Of a stretch of 8,222 nt of DNA, positions 1 through 5,760 are shown piece by piece. This DNA is from JBHIBA01 sp046758845 (GTDB lineage: Bacteria > UBA8248 > JACPRG01 > G963555815). Under the pieces are notes generated by a model that searched no databases, was not told the DNA's origin, and saw only the letters and a list, made by a program, of their open reading frames with translations. Position 1 is the first letter of the stretch, and the number at the start of each line of letters is the position of its first letter. The position numbers and the translations under genes were made by a program. Location of the stretch: positions 1-8,222 of the forward strand of contig JBHIBA010000208.1 of NCBI GenBank assembly GCA_046758845.1, read 5' to 3'.

Positions 1-46
1 CGCCATGGTCTGGGTCAATATAGACATGAGAACTTACCTGTTCCAT
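1..46 (-). CDS. Start of a gene that runs off the window (N-terminal 15 residues only)
   Basis: An ATG at 46-44 opens a frame that continues without a stop to the window edge and reads MEQVSSHVYIDPDHG. It is preceded by a good Shine-Dalgarno stretch (AAGGAGAGG) a few bases upstream, and farther upstream by a sigma-70-like promoter at 82-110. The start is therefore well supported although the product is not visible. An opening of the form 'V.S.VYI...' resembles the first beta strand of metallo-beta-lactamase-fold hydrolases, but 15 residues cannot settle this, so no function is assigned. Because it has its own promoter, it is probably a separate transcription unit from the hydrolase gene that ends at 376. 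Confidence 0.6.
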   Translation of the reverse strand, partial: MEQVSSHVYIDPDHG

Positions 47-81
47 CGTAACCTCTCCTTTACTCGAAAAGCCCTTTTTCC

Positions 82-110
82 ATTCTAACCCCTCAATCAA
101 TGATAATCAA
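82..110 (-). promoter_or_regulatory. Sigma-70-like promoter for the gene starting at 46
   Basis: On the minus strand a -35 box TTGATT (110-105) is followed by exactly 17 bases and a -10 box TAGAAT (87-82), which are 4/6 and 5/6 matches to the TTGACA/TATAAT consensus. Transcription would begin near 75, giving a leader of about 30 bases that contains the Shine-Dalgarno. The motif ATTGATT occurs twice in direct repeat, three bases apart, across and beside the -35 box, and could be an activator or repressor half-site pair. The prediction is by eye only. Confidence 0.5.
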
Positions 111-129
111 TTTGGATCGGAATTTTTTA

Positions 130-315
130 CTATTTTTGCGCGCCTGTCGGGGTAATCCCGTGGAGGTCGGTGGCCGCCCCGAATTGGCCTTCGGGAAGAT
201 GGTGCCGGATGGCTTCCAGGTGGTCGCTCGCCCAGTCGAAGCGGATCTGAAAGGAGCTGACCCTCACGGGTCCCAGGCGTCCCCGCTCCAGGCCGAGCTC
301 ACGAGCCCTCCCCTT
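130..315 (-). pseudogene. Coding-like relic or small hypothetical ORF between the hydrolase and the next gene
   Basis: A minus-strand frame is open from just after a TGA at 318-316 to a TAG at 132-130. Read from the GTG at 267 it gives a 45-residue peptide beginning MRVSSFQIRFDWASDH and ending GITPTGAQK. Third codon positions are strongly GC-rich (runs such as gac, ctg, atc, ggc), like the neighbouring genes, and the residue mix is that of a normal soluble protein. It shares the reading frame of the upstream hydrolase (stop at 376), separated by two in-frame stops, but the sequence between does not look like a hydrolase extension. No convincing Shine-Dalgarno precedes the GTG. I do not recognise the family. 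It is most likely the 3' end of a decayed gene, possibly a real small protein. Confidence 0.35.
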
Positions 316-375
316 TCAGGAAGGGTTTGTCGCACCTGCCCTTCCCCCTCGACAACCAGACGCCTCTTGCGCTGT

Positions 376-1452
376 CTATCCTGCCAGCCGTTCCCACATC
401 CAGTCGGAAACGAGGGCCCAGACCTCGCGGGAGAAGTTATGGCAGACGTGGTTCCCCTCTTCCATTTCCACAAACAATCCCGCCCCCGCGCACGGCTCTA
501 GGATGCGCTGGGCTTGCTCTCGGGGCACCCCGCTGTCCTTCGCCCCGTGCACGACGAGGACCGGGCAGGCGATTCGACATCCCGCGAGGGTGAACTGTCG
601 GGCGACTGTCTGGGTTTGTTCCAACGTCTTCGTGCCACAGATGAACCGGAACCGGATTCTGCGGAGGGGCTCCTCCCAGCGGTAGAACGTGGTGTCGAAA
701 TACCCTCCCATCGAGACGCAGGCTTTGATCCGGGGATCGGCGGCTGCAGAACGGGGAGCCAGGTGCCCGCCGAAGCTCCTGCCCACGAGGCCGATCCTGG
801 ACGCATCCACTTCCTCCTGTTCCGTGAGGAAGTCGACCACCGCCTCCGTCGCCTTCTCGTAATCCGGCCGCATCTTCATCCGGTACCATGTCTCACCCTG
901 GCCCGGACCATCAAAAGCGAAGGTGGCTATGCCCCTTGCCAGGAACTCGTTCCCGAAGGAGACCGATTCCTCCTTTGTCGAGTCCGTCCCTTCGATGAGG
1001 ATGACGCAGGGGAACCGCTTGCGGTCCCCCCTGCGCCCATCCGGCCGGCGGAAATACGCGGGAAGGAAGATTTTTTCGAAAGGCACCTCGACCCGCTCGG
1101 CGGGGGGGATCAAAAGAGGAAGCGCCTTTTGAAAAAGGGCAATCTTTCGCTCCTGGCGACGGCGCTTCTCCTCTAGGTCATCAAAAGAGAGAAACTGCGC
1201 GATGTGATGGCAGAGGGAAGCCCTCCGAAAGGATTCGCCCGATGAAAGGCGGGCGCCCCTCGCGAGCTGCTCCTCGGCCATTTTGGCATGACGCTCTCCT
1301 GACGAAGACCATTCACGGGACCAATCCGAGGAAGATTTGATTCGCGCGAGTGTGCATTCAATGTCCCCAACGTCCAGCCCCTGGGCCACAAAGCGGGGTG
1401 TAATCTCCCCCGCCTGCACGAGGCCCGCGAGGTCCAGCGATGTCTGGCTCAT
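376..1452 (-). CDS. Alpha/beta hydrolase of the FrsA / 2,6-dihydroxypseudooxynicotine hydrolase type
   Basis: This is a 358-residue cytosolic serine hydrolase. An N-terminal helical cap region (residues 1 to about 120, including the charged helix EEKRRRQERK) precedes the core fold. Visible core motifs are IEGTDSTKEE (153-162), FDGPGQGE (180-187), the nucleophile elbow GRSFGG with Ser226, VHGAKD with the acid Asp306, and EGNHVCHN with catalytic His335. Spacings between Asp157, Ser226, Asp306 and His335 closely match those I recall for 2,6-dihydroxypseudooxynicotine hydrolase (Glu148, Ser217, Asp300, His329), where the acidic residue assists C-C cleavage; here it is Asp. The family includes C-C-bond hydrolases and esterases, so the substrate is unknown. 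The start at 1452 is fixed by GGAGG eight bases upstream of ATG. It is preceded by a 640-base scarred gap, so it probably has its own promoter. The family call is strong; the exact reaction is inference. Confidence 0.85.
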   Translation of the reverse strand: MSQTSLDLAGLVQAGEITPRFVAQGLDVGDIECTLARIKSSSDWSREWSSSGERHAKMAEEQLARGARLSSGESFRRASLCHHIAQFLSFDDLEEKRRRQERKIALFQKALPLLIPPAERVEVPFEKIFLPAYFRRPDGRRGDRKRFPCVILIEGTDSTKEESVSFGNEFLARGIATFAFDGPGQGETWYRMKMRPDYEKATEAVVDFLTEQEEVDASRIGLVGRSFGGHLAPRSAAADPRIKACVSMGGYFDTTFYRWEEPLRRIRFRFICGTKTLEQTQTVARQFTLAGCRIACPVLVVHGAKDSGVPREQAQRILEPCAGAGLFVEMEEGNHVCHNFSREVWALVSDWMWERLAG

Positions 1453-1632
1453 TCCTGGTCCCTCCGACCCTCCCTCAAATTGTAGCTCCTTTTGGAGGCA
1501 GAATACCTTGTCGAAGCCCGTAAGGCAACTTCGTTACCGCAGCGCTTATATCGATGTCTCGGAAGCCTTATCGTGTACAGAGCTGATGGGCTCGTCTGGG
1601 ACTGAAACGTCAGCTCCCGGAAGCCGGAGAAG

Positions 1633-1749
1633 ATGAAGCGTTCCCTCACCCAATTGGCTAAGAAAAGGACTATGCCTTTGGCGGCTTATGGTCCGAATCA
1701 GAAACAAAAGGAAATGGACCGCGAAATGGACTGCATCGAGTATTCATGA
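1633..1749 (+). CDS. Possible small plus-strand ORF or interrupted gene fragment, 38 aa
   Basis: ATG at 1633 opens a 38-residue lysine- and glutamate-rich frame (begins MKRSLTQLAKKRTMPL, ends DREMDCIEYS). GGAG lies only three bases before the ATG, too close for a good ribosome site. The same frame is also coding-like upstream from 1486 (containing SLPQRLYRCLGSLIVYRADG) and is broken only by a TGA at 1603-1605, so the whole 1486-1749 stretch could be one decayed gene. I do not recognise it. It is the only plus-strand candidate in the window, and it overlaps the end of the minus-strand remnant frame, which argues for caution. Confidence 0.2.
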   Translation: MKRSLTQLAKKRTMPLAAYGPNQKQKEMDREMDCIEYS

Positions 1750-2012
1750 TGAGCTGAAATACACCCGCCTCTCGATTGTGGCGTATTCCGGTGATAAGAG
1801 CCGTGAAAGCGGTATAACGGGTAGAACAGCGGAGTCAAGGTAGGGAATGAAAGGGGTTTGCCATTCGTCACCCGAGGTTCCATGAGAAGGTTCGAAGTGG
1901 CTCACATACGCGCGCCCATCTTCGACGGTAATCTGTCCTCCCCCAGGGATGTCTATCGCCCCACGCGGAGAACGTTCTTCGCAGTTCCGTAAATGTGAGC
2001 GTACTTCAGCAT
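1744..2012 (-). pseudogene. Frameshifted, truncated remnant resembling LVIVD-repeat proteins
   Basis: From an ATG at 2012 the minus strand reads MLKYAHIYGTAKNVLRVG and then hits TAG at 1955-1953. The adjacent frame has no ATG, GTG or TTG start before this point and continues with IDIPGGGQITVEDGRAYVSH up to HGTS near 1873, running open to a TGA at 1746-1744. Joining the two frames at the GGGG run near 1956-1960 (one lost G) gives a continuous segment ending in GTS. This closely resembles the first blade of LVIVD-repeat (beta-propeller-like) secreted proteins, in which '...VVG.IDIPGGGQ..V..G.AYVGH...GTSI.D' is usual. After GTS the expected 'IIDVSDP' is missing and the sequence runs into the putative IS end. 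The propeller-family match is from memory of the motif. Confidence 0.45.
1777..1832. mobile_element. Possible IS21-family terminal repeat remnant
   Basis: From a TGT at 1777 the sequence reads TGTGGCGTATTCCGG, then two imperfect tandem units: TGATAAGAGCCGTGAAAGCG plus G at 1792-1812, and TATAACGGGTAGAACAGCGG at 1813-1832. The units share the pattern T.ATAA...G....A.AGCGG. Multiple terminal repeats of about 20 bases with 'attccggtgat'-like cores and TG ends are typical of IS21-family elements. No transposase (istA/istB) reading frame is present, so at most a truncated end survives. It lies just past the point where the neighbouring pseudogene loses similarity. Confidence 0.3.
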
Positions 2013-2095
2013 GGAATCCCGGCTGCTTGTTCGAAAACCAAAAATTCGGTCATCCAGAAATAATTGGCCCACAACAACTTTTGCGACCGCTTCGC

Positions 2096-4285
2096 TCAGA
2101 AGCCAACTTTAACCTCGTCGAAAAGGGGAGGATCCCCCGGCAGTGCCACCTCGACATCCAGTGAGCGGCCACACCGCGGGCAGAGATATTGCCTCATTTG
2201 GAATCTCCCGCTCCCAGACCTCCAGGGACCGGAGCGGGTCAGAAGCGATCCGACGACGACAGCGTGGTCTTTCCAGTGTTCTTCAATTCGCGACAACTGA
2301 TGGCCGCATTTTGCACAGTGAACCTGAACCCCACTCACAGTCTTCACAACCTTCAGGTTTTCACTCAGATTGTTGCCGCCTAAGTCGTCCTGAGGGTCCG
2401 CCGCCGGTTCCGCGGTCAAGGGCTCATTATCTCCAGTGAAGGAATCGCCAGAGCTCTCTCCCCAACCTCTAAGCCTCAGCCGGGTCATCTCCTCTCTCAA
2501 ACGATGTGTTCCATCCGCGTCGACCTCCATCCCGTCGCGCAAAACCACCCCATAGATGTCGTGGGCGCACTTGAGCGAGACTAACCCACGAAGGACGTCG
2601 GCCTCTACGAGGTCTGGCTCTCTTTCTAGAGGGTCTCCATATCCGCCTCCGCCCATAACCCATTTGTGAAGCATGTCCCCTTCTTTCAGCTCGTAGATCC
2701 CCCAAGATGCGGGTTCCTGTACCCCGCCGATCTCCTCCACCTGTTCAGGGAGACCTGCGTTGCGGAGCAGCCCGTATACATCGCATCCACGGAAGCGGGT
2801 GTAACCACAGTTACTGCCCGGATAGCCTCCGAAAAGCCCAAGAGACTGCGTAAACTCTGTGCCTGTTCCATAAAGCACCGCATCCACCTTCCCGTCGTCG
2901 GTGCCGTGGGCCGTGATGGCGTACTCCACTGTCATTCCGCCCCTGAATCGGCCCGGACCCCCAGAGTCCCGTAAGAGCCGACGGAAAAGGTATAAAATGG
3001 GAAGGTTCAGCTCCTCAGACTCAATATTCGGCGTTCTGGAAACAGGGTTCACAATTGCCCCGCCGTAATCCGCCCCGTCTTTAAAGGTACGCGCGCCTCC
3101 GCTCCCCCCAAACTCCTGGCCGAGGATTCCCACCAGGTATCTCTGGTCTCGGTAGCCACAAACGGTCATGTGGGAGCGGGCGCCCTGCCAGACTGCGGTC
3201 GCATCTTTGCGATACTTATCATTTGCCGCCAGCATCTTCGAGATGGCTTCCAGGGAGACGTTGTTCACCATCACGATTCCGGTGATGGTGGCTAGGCAGT
3301 TCGGCGCAGGACGCGTGCAATTGATGAGACTCCCCTGCGGAGCAATCATCGTCATCGGCTTCAGGAGTCCGTCGTTCCAAACCATGTCGTAAGCCAGGAG
3401 AGGAAACAAAGGGGCAATGAGGGCGCCGAAAGTTCCCCAATAGGTGGAATTAAATCCAACGGGGGCTTGGGCGCTGGTGCCAGTTAAGTCGAAGGTGAGG
3501 GAGTCGCCCTTCTTTGTCATCGCCAGGTTGACGGCATAGACATCATCCTTGGTGTCCAGGTACTGCCTCGCCCTCCACGTCCCATCGGGGAGCTCGCAAA
3601 GCCTCCGCCGAAGAAGGAACTCGGATTCCTCGATGAGGCCCTGCCCCACCTCGTTTACAGCCTCCAGGCCGTACTTTGTGATGAGTTCAAACATCCGCTC
3701 TTTGGCCGTAATGTTGGCAGCTATCTGCGAGTGAAGATCCAGAGCCACGATCTCGGGAGTTCTCACCATGTTCAGGAGTGTTTTCCAGACGTCCTTCCGA
3801 AGGTTTCCCCTTTCGACGAGCTTGATCCCCGGGCACATGATCCCCTCGTGATAGATCTCCCTGGAATCCGGGGCAAACCCTCCGGGGTTGATGGCCCCAA
3901 CGTCTCGCAGATGGATAAAGTTGGCGCTCCAGGCGACCAGTTTTCTCTCATAGAAGATCGGAGAGATCACATAGGTGTCCGAGCTGTGCAAGGCGGCAAC
4001 GTAGGGGTCGTTCAACAGGAACACGTCCCCGTCGTAAATGCCGGGGTTCTCGGAGTATTCCCGGATGATGTGACGGCAGGCCTCACCCGCTCCAGGGAGG
4101 GCATGGAGAAAACCCACGACCCCCATCAGCAGGCTCCCGTCGGCCCGGTAGAGAGCTACGATGAGGTCGTGCCCCTCCGTAGTCGTTGAGGACCCGGAGA
4201 TGTGTTTCAGCGTGATGACCGCCTCGTCCACGACCCGTGAGAGCTTGTGCCGGATGATCTCGAAGGTGAAAGGGTCGACGTTCAC
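2096..4285 (-). CDS. HyuB: hydantoinase B/oxoprolinase-family subunit fused to an acetone carboxylase gamma-like domain
   Basis: This 729-residue cytosolic protein belongs to the ATP-dependent hydantoinase/5-oxoprolinase/acetone carboxylase family. Residues 1-590 form the HyuB domain: opening DPFTFEIIRHKL, putative metal motifs LNDPYVAALHSSD (His100, Asp103) and HLRDVG (His125, Asp128), then GGPGRFRGGM (442-451) and the signature MGGGGYGDPLEREPDLV (544-560). A Ser/Asp/Pro-rich linker (about 609-645) leads to a C-terminal domain with HCAKCGHQL (Cys657, Cys660), EEHWKDH and LCPRCGRSLDVEVALPGDPP (Cys702, Cys705), which looks like Acetone_carb_G and probably binds zinc. The start is GTG, sharing two bases with the stop of a tiny upstream frame. 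GAGGA lies 15 bases upstream, an unusually long spacing. The partner subunit HyuA, which normally supplies ATP hydrolysis, is not in the window. It probably forms an operon with the binding protein 86 bases upstream. The substrate is unknown (a cyclic amide, ketone or related compound). Confidence 0.9.
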   Translation of the reverse strand: MNVDPFTFEIIRHKLSRVVDEAVITLKHISGSSTTTEGHDLIVALYRADGSLLMGVVGFLHALPGAGEACRHIIREYSENPGIYDGDVFLLNDPYVAALHSSDTYVISPIFYERKLVAWSANFIHLRDVGAINPGGFAPDSREIYHEGIMCPGIKLVERGNLRKDVWKTLLNMVRTPEIVALDLHSQIAANITAKERMFELITKYGLEAVNEVGQGLIEESEFLLRRRLCELPDGTWRARQYLDTKDDVYAVNLAMTKKGDSLTFDLTGTSAQAPVGFNSTYWGTFGALIAPLFPLLAYDMVWNDGLLKPMTMIAPQGSLINCTRPAPNCLATITGIVMVNNVSLEAISKMLAANDKYRKDATAVWQGARSHMTVCGYRDQRYLVGILGQEFGGSGGARTFKDGADYGGAIVNPVSRTPNIESEELNLPILYLFRRLLRDSGGPGRFRGGMTVEYAITAHGTDDGKVDAVLYGTGTEFTQSLGLFGGYPGSNCGYTRFRGCDVYGLLRNAGLPEQVEEIGGVQEPASWGIYELKEGDMLHKWVMGGGGYGDPLEREPDLVEADVLRGLVSLKCAHDIYGVVLRDGMEVDADGTHRLREEMTRLRLRGWGESSGDSFTGDNEPLTAEPAADPQDDLGGNNLSENLKVVKTVSGVQVHCAKCGHQLSRIEEHWKDHAVVVGSLLTRSGPWRSGSGRFQMRQYLCPRCGRSLDVEVALPGDPPLFDEVKVGF

Positions 4286-4341
4286 GGCTGGGTCTTGATT
4301 TCCTCGGCGATCTGTTCCAGTCCAGACCCGATTGGGAGCAA
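4282..4341 (-). other. Tiny ORF whose stop overlaps the HyuB GTG start
   Basis: In the reading frame of the binding protein, after its TGA, a frame continues from a TTG at 4341 to a TGA at 4284-4282, reading MLPIGSGLEQIAEEIKTQP. The TGA overlaps the HyuB GTG (GTGA, two shared bases), the classic arrangement for translational coupling. It also contains the only purine-rich ribosome-binding stretch near HyuB (GAGGA). The peptide has a plausible short amphipathic helix (LEQIAEEIK) but is very short. It could equally be chance, or the decayed tail of a longer gene lost between the two neighbours. Confidence 0.2.
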
Positions 4342-4371
4342 CCTTCGGCCTTGCCTACTGGTCAGCCCCGG

Positions 4372-5382
4372 TCAGGGCTTTTTGGGGAACAGACGCGGAA
4401 GAAACTCGTTCGTGTACAGATCATCCACCGAAATCTGGCCCTTAAGTTTTCGGGCCTGGGTAATGATAGCCCGCGTGTACTCCATCTTGGCCCGATTGAT
4501 GAAACCGATCCCCTTTTCTCTGGCGACAGGCGTCAGCAAGTGGTCCACTGCTATGTCCCAGTGGCGTGCGGCGATGGCGCGGTTCACAGCGGGGTGTTGG
4601 GAAACGAAATAATCCACCGCTTTGTCAGGGTTCTCAACCGCCCAGGTAACGCCCTTGTATATTGCCTGCGTGAATCGGCGGACAAGGTCCGGGTTTGTTT
4701 TGATCCTTTGGTCGGTTGTTGCTAGCCCGTTTGCATAGAGGTCCACGCCATGTTCCGCGTACGTCAACTGTTGAAGTTCTTTCCCCGCCTGTGCGGCCCC
4801 TTTCTCGTAGCTTGGGATCTCAGTGATGTAGCCTGTTATCGCATTGACCTTGCCCGCGATCAGACTGGCCCCTTTGGCTCCCGGGTTCATGTGAATCCAT
4901 TTCACGGTGTTAGGATCGAGGCCATTCTTGTGGGCCAAAGCGGGGAAGACCACGGGCACAGCGCTCCAAGGCGCATCTCCCAGAGTCTTGCCGGCCAAAT
5001 CGGAAATGCGGGAGATCCCCGACCCCTTGAGAAAAATGACGGTCATCATTGACTTGTCATGGTAGATTCCAAGGAGTTTCACCTTAGCGCCCTTGGACCG
5101 AGCCACGACCAGAGTCCCGGCGTCGGGGACACCGAAATGGGCGTTGCCGACTGCCAAGCGCTTGATGGAGTCAGAGGAGCCTTTGCCTTTCAGAAAGCTC
5201 ACGGACAGGTTAGCCCCCCGGAAGTAGCCTTCCCTCTCAGCGGCAAAAAACCCCACGTCTCGGCCATAAGGGACCCAATCAAGTGTGAAGATCACCTTCT
5301 CTTGGGCAAAACCGAGGCTCCACGCTGAGAGAATGAACGAGAGAACAAAGATGACGGCAAGAGAGCATGGTTTCTTGGACAT
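4372..5382 (-). CDS. NMT1/THI5-like ABC transporter substrate-binding protein
   Basis: This 336-residue secreted solute receptor has the NMT1 (SsuA/ThiY-like) fold. The ATG at 5382 is chosen over an upstream ATG because GGAGG lies eight bases before it and because it begins a textbook Sec signal: MSKKP, a hydrophobic core (LAVIFVLSFILSAW) and likely cleavage after Ala26 (GFA-QEKV). Domain landmarks are FTLDWVPYGRDVGFFAAEREGYF (residues 32-54), an ISDLAGKTLG motif typical of the family (126-135), and GKVNAITGYITEIP (177-190). The family binds HMP/thiamine precursors, aliphatic sulfonates, nitrate or other small organics; the ligand here cannot be read from sequence. No permease or ATPase gene accompanies it, so it is an orphan receptor within this window. 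It lies 86 bases upstream of HyuB and is likely co-transcribed. A 7-bp dyad about 100 bases upstream of the start could be its operator. Confidence 0.88.
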   Translation of the reverse strand: MSKKPCSLAVIFVLSFILSAWSLGFAQEKVIFTLDWVPYGRDVGFFAAEREGYFRGANLSVSFLKGKGSSDSIKRLAVGNAHFGVPDAGTLVVARSKGAKVKLLGIYHDKSMMTVIFLKGSGISRISDLAGKTLGDAPWSAVPVVFPALAHKNGLDPNTVKWIHMNPGAKGASLIAGKVNAITGYITEIPSYEKGAAQAGKELQQLTYAEHGVDLYANGLATTDQRIKTNPDLVRRFTQAIYKGVTWAVENPDKAVDYFVSQHPAVNRAIAARHWDIAVDHLLTPVAREKGIGFINRAKMEYTRAIITQARKLKGQISVDDLYTNEFLPRLFPKKP

Positions 5383-5760
5383 AGCCTTTTCCTCCCTGGC
5401 GGGAAAAGTGGGTGCCTTCTCCTGGGTGAACCCAGAATTTCCCAAGAATTCCGTTGTGTGGTGACATTCCTGGCTTATTGAATATCAACTTACCACAAGA
5501 GTTGATTTCTCCGAAGAACAAGATGCCGGGACGGCCTCCCCCCCCTGATGGCCGATACGAGGCGTTGCTCCCTAGCCTCAACTACTAAGCGTTCGCGTCG
5601 ATCCCCCTACGGCGATTTGAACGGAATTCCCAACCTCCCCGCAGGCGCTTAAGGGCTTTTTCCACGGCAGTCTGAAGAAAGGGGAACGGTCCTCCTGTGG
5701 GCGATGAAATAGATCACTCCCCGGCGCAACAGTGGGTGTAGGGCCTGTCTTTAACTTTCC
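5383..5760. other. Intergenic region upstream of the binding-protein gene
   Basis: No gene is supported in these 378 bases. The 5' leader of the binding protein contains its GGAGG site and a small hairpin (CTGGGT-GA-ACCCAG, 5422-5435). A larger dyad sits at 5484-5506. No rho-independent terminator with a T-run is seen after the amidohydrolase stop at 5761, and no confident -35/-10 pair was found. The separation suggests that the binding protein and HyuB form their own transcription unit, regulated separately from the amidohydrolase. Confidence 0.5.
5484..5506. promoter_or_regulatory. Candidate operator dyad upstream of the binding-protein gene
   Basis: A perfect 7-bp inverted repeat, ATCAACT and AGTTGAT, is separated by 9 bases (centre near 5495). 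It lies 102-124 bases before the binding-protein ATG, in a locally AT-richer patch. The size and symmetry fit a dimeric regulator site (LysR- or GntR-like). A short leader hairpin could look similar, but there is no T-run to make it a terminator. No regulator gene is in the window. Confidence 0.3.

Larger units (their letters stand above)
1453..2095. other. Gene-poor, scarred intergenic region
   Basis: No intact gene is visible between the HyuB stop and the hydrolase start. The stretch holds a frameshifted LVIVD-type remnant on the minus strand (1873-2012), tandem imperfect 20-21 base repeats with a TGT...TTCCGG boundary that look like an IS21-family end (1777-1832), and a coding-like but interrupted plus-strand frame (1486-1749). 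Immediately before the hydrolase is its GGAGG site. A weak -10-like TACAAT lies on the minus strand near 1480, without a good -35. The mixed content suggests past insertion and deletion rather than a designed regulatory region. Confidence 0.5.

Noticed and set aside
319..345. Stem GGAAGGG / CCCTTCC after the hydrolase stop as a terminator
   Set aside because: The stem is only 7 bp with a 13-base loop and no T-run follows on the minus strand.
514..1176. 220-residue plus-strand ORF
   Set aside because: It is antisense to the alpha/beta hydrolase, whose catalytic motifs, length and ribosome site are all intact; the plus-strand product shows no family features.
3731..4189. 152-residue plus-strand ORF
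   Set aside because: It is an antisense shadow of the conserved N-terminal half of HyuB, with no ribosome site or recognisable motif.
2096..4285. Naming the HyuB gene as a true acetone carboxylase subunit
   Set aside because: Only the gamma-like tail points that way; without the HyuA-type partner and a phylogeny, the substrate cannot be specified.
5279..5581. 100-residue minus-strand ORF over the start of the binding protein
   Set aside because: It overlaps the signal peptide and leader of the binding protein in another frame; its sequence is low-information and it has no ribosome site.
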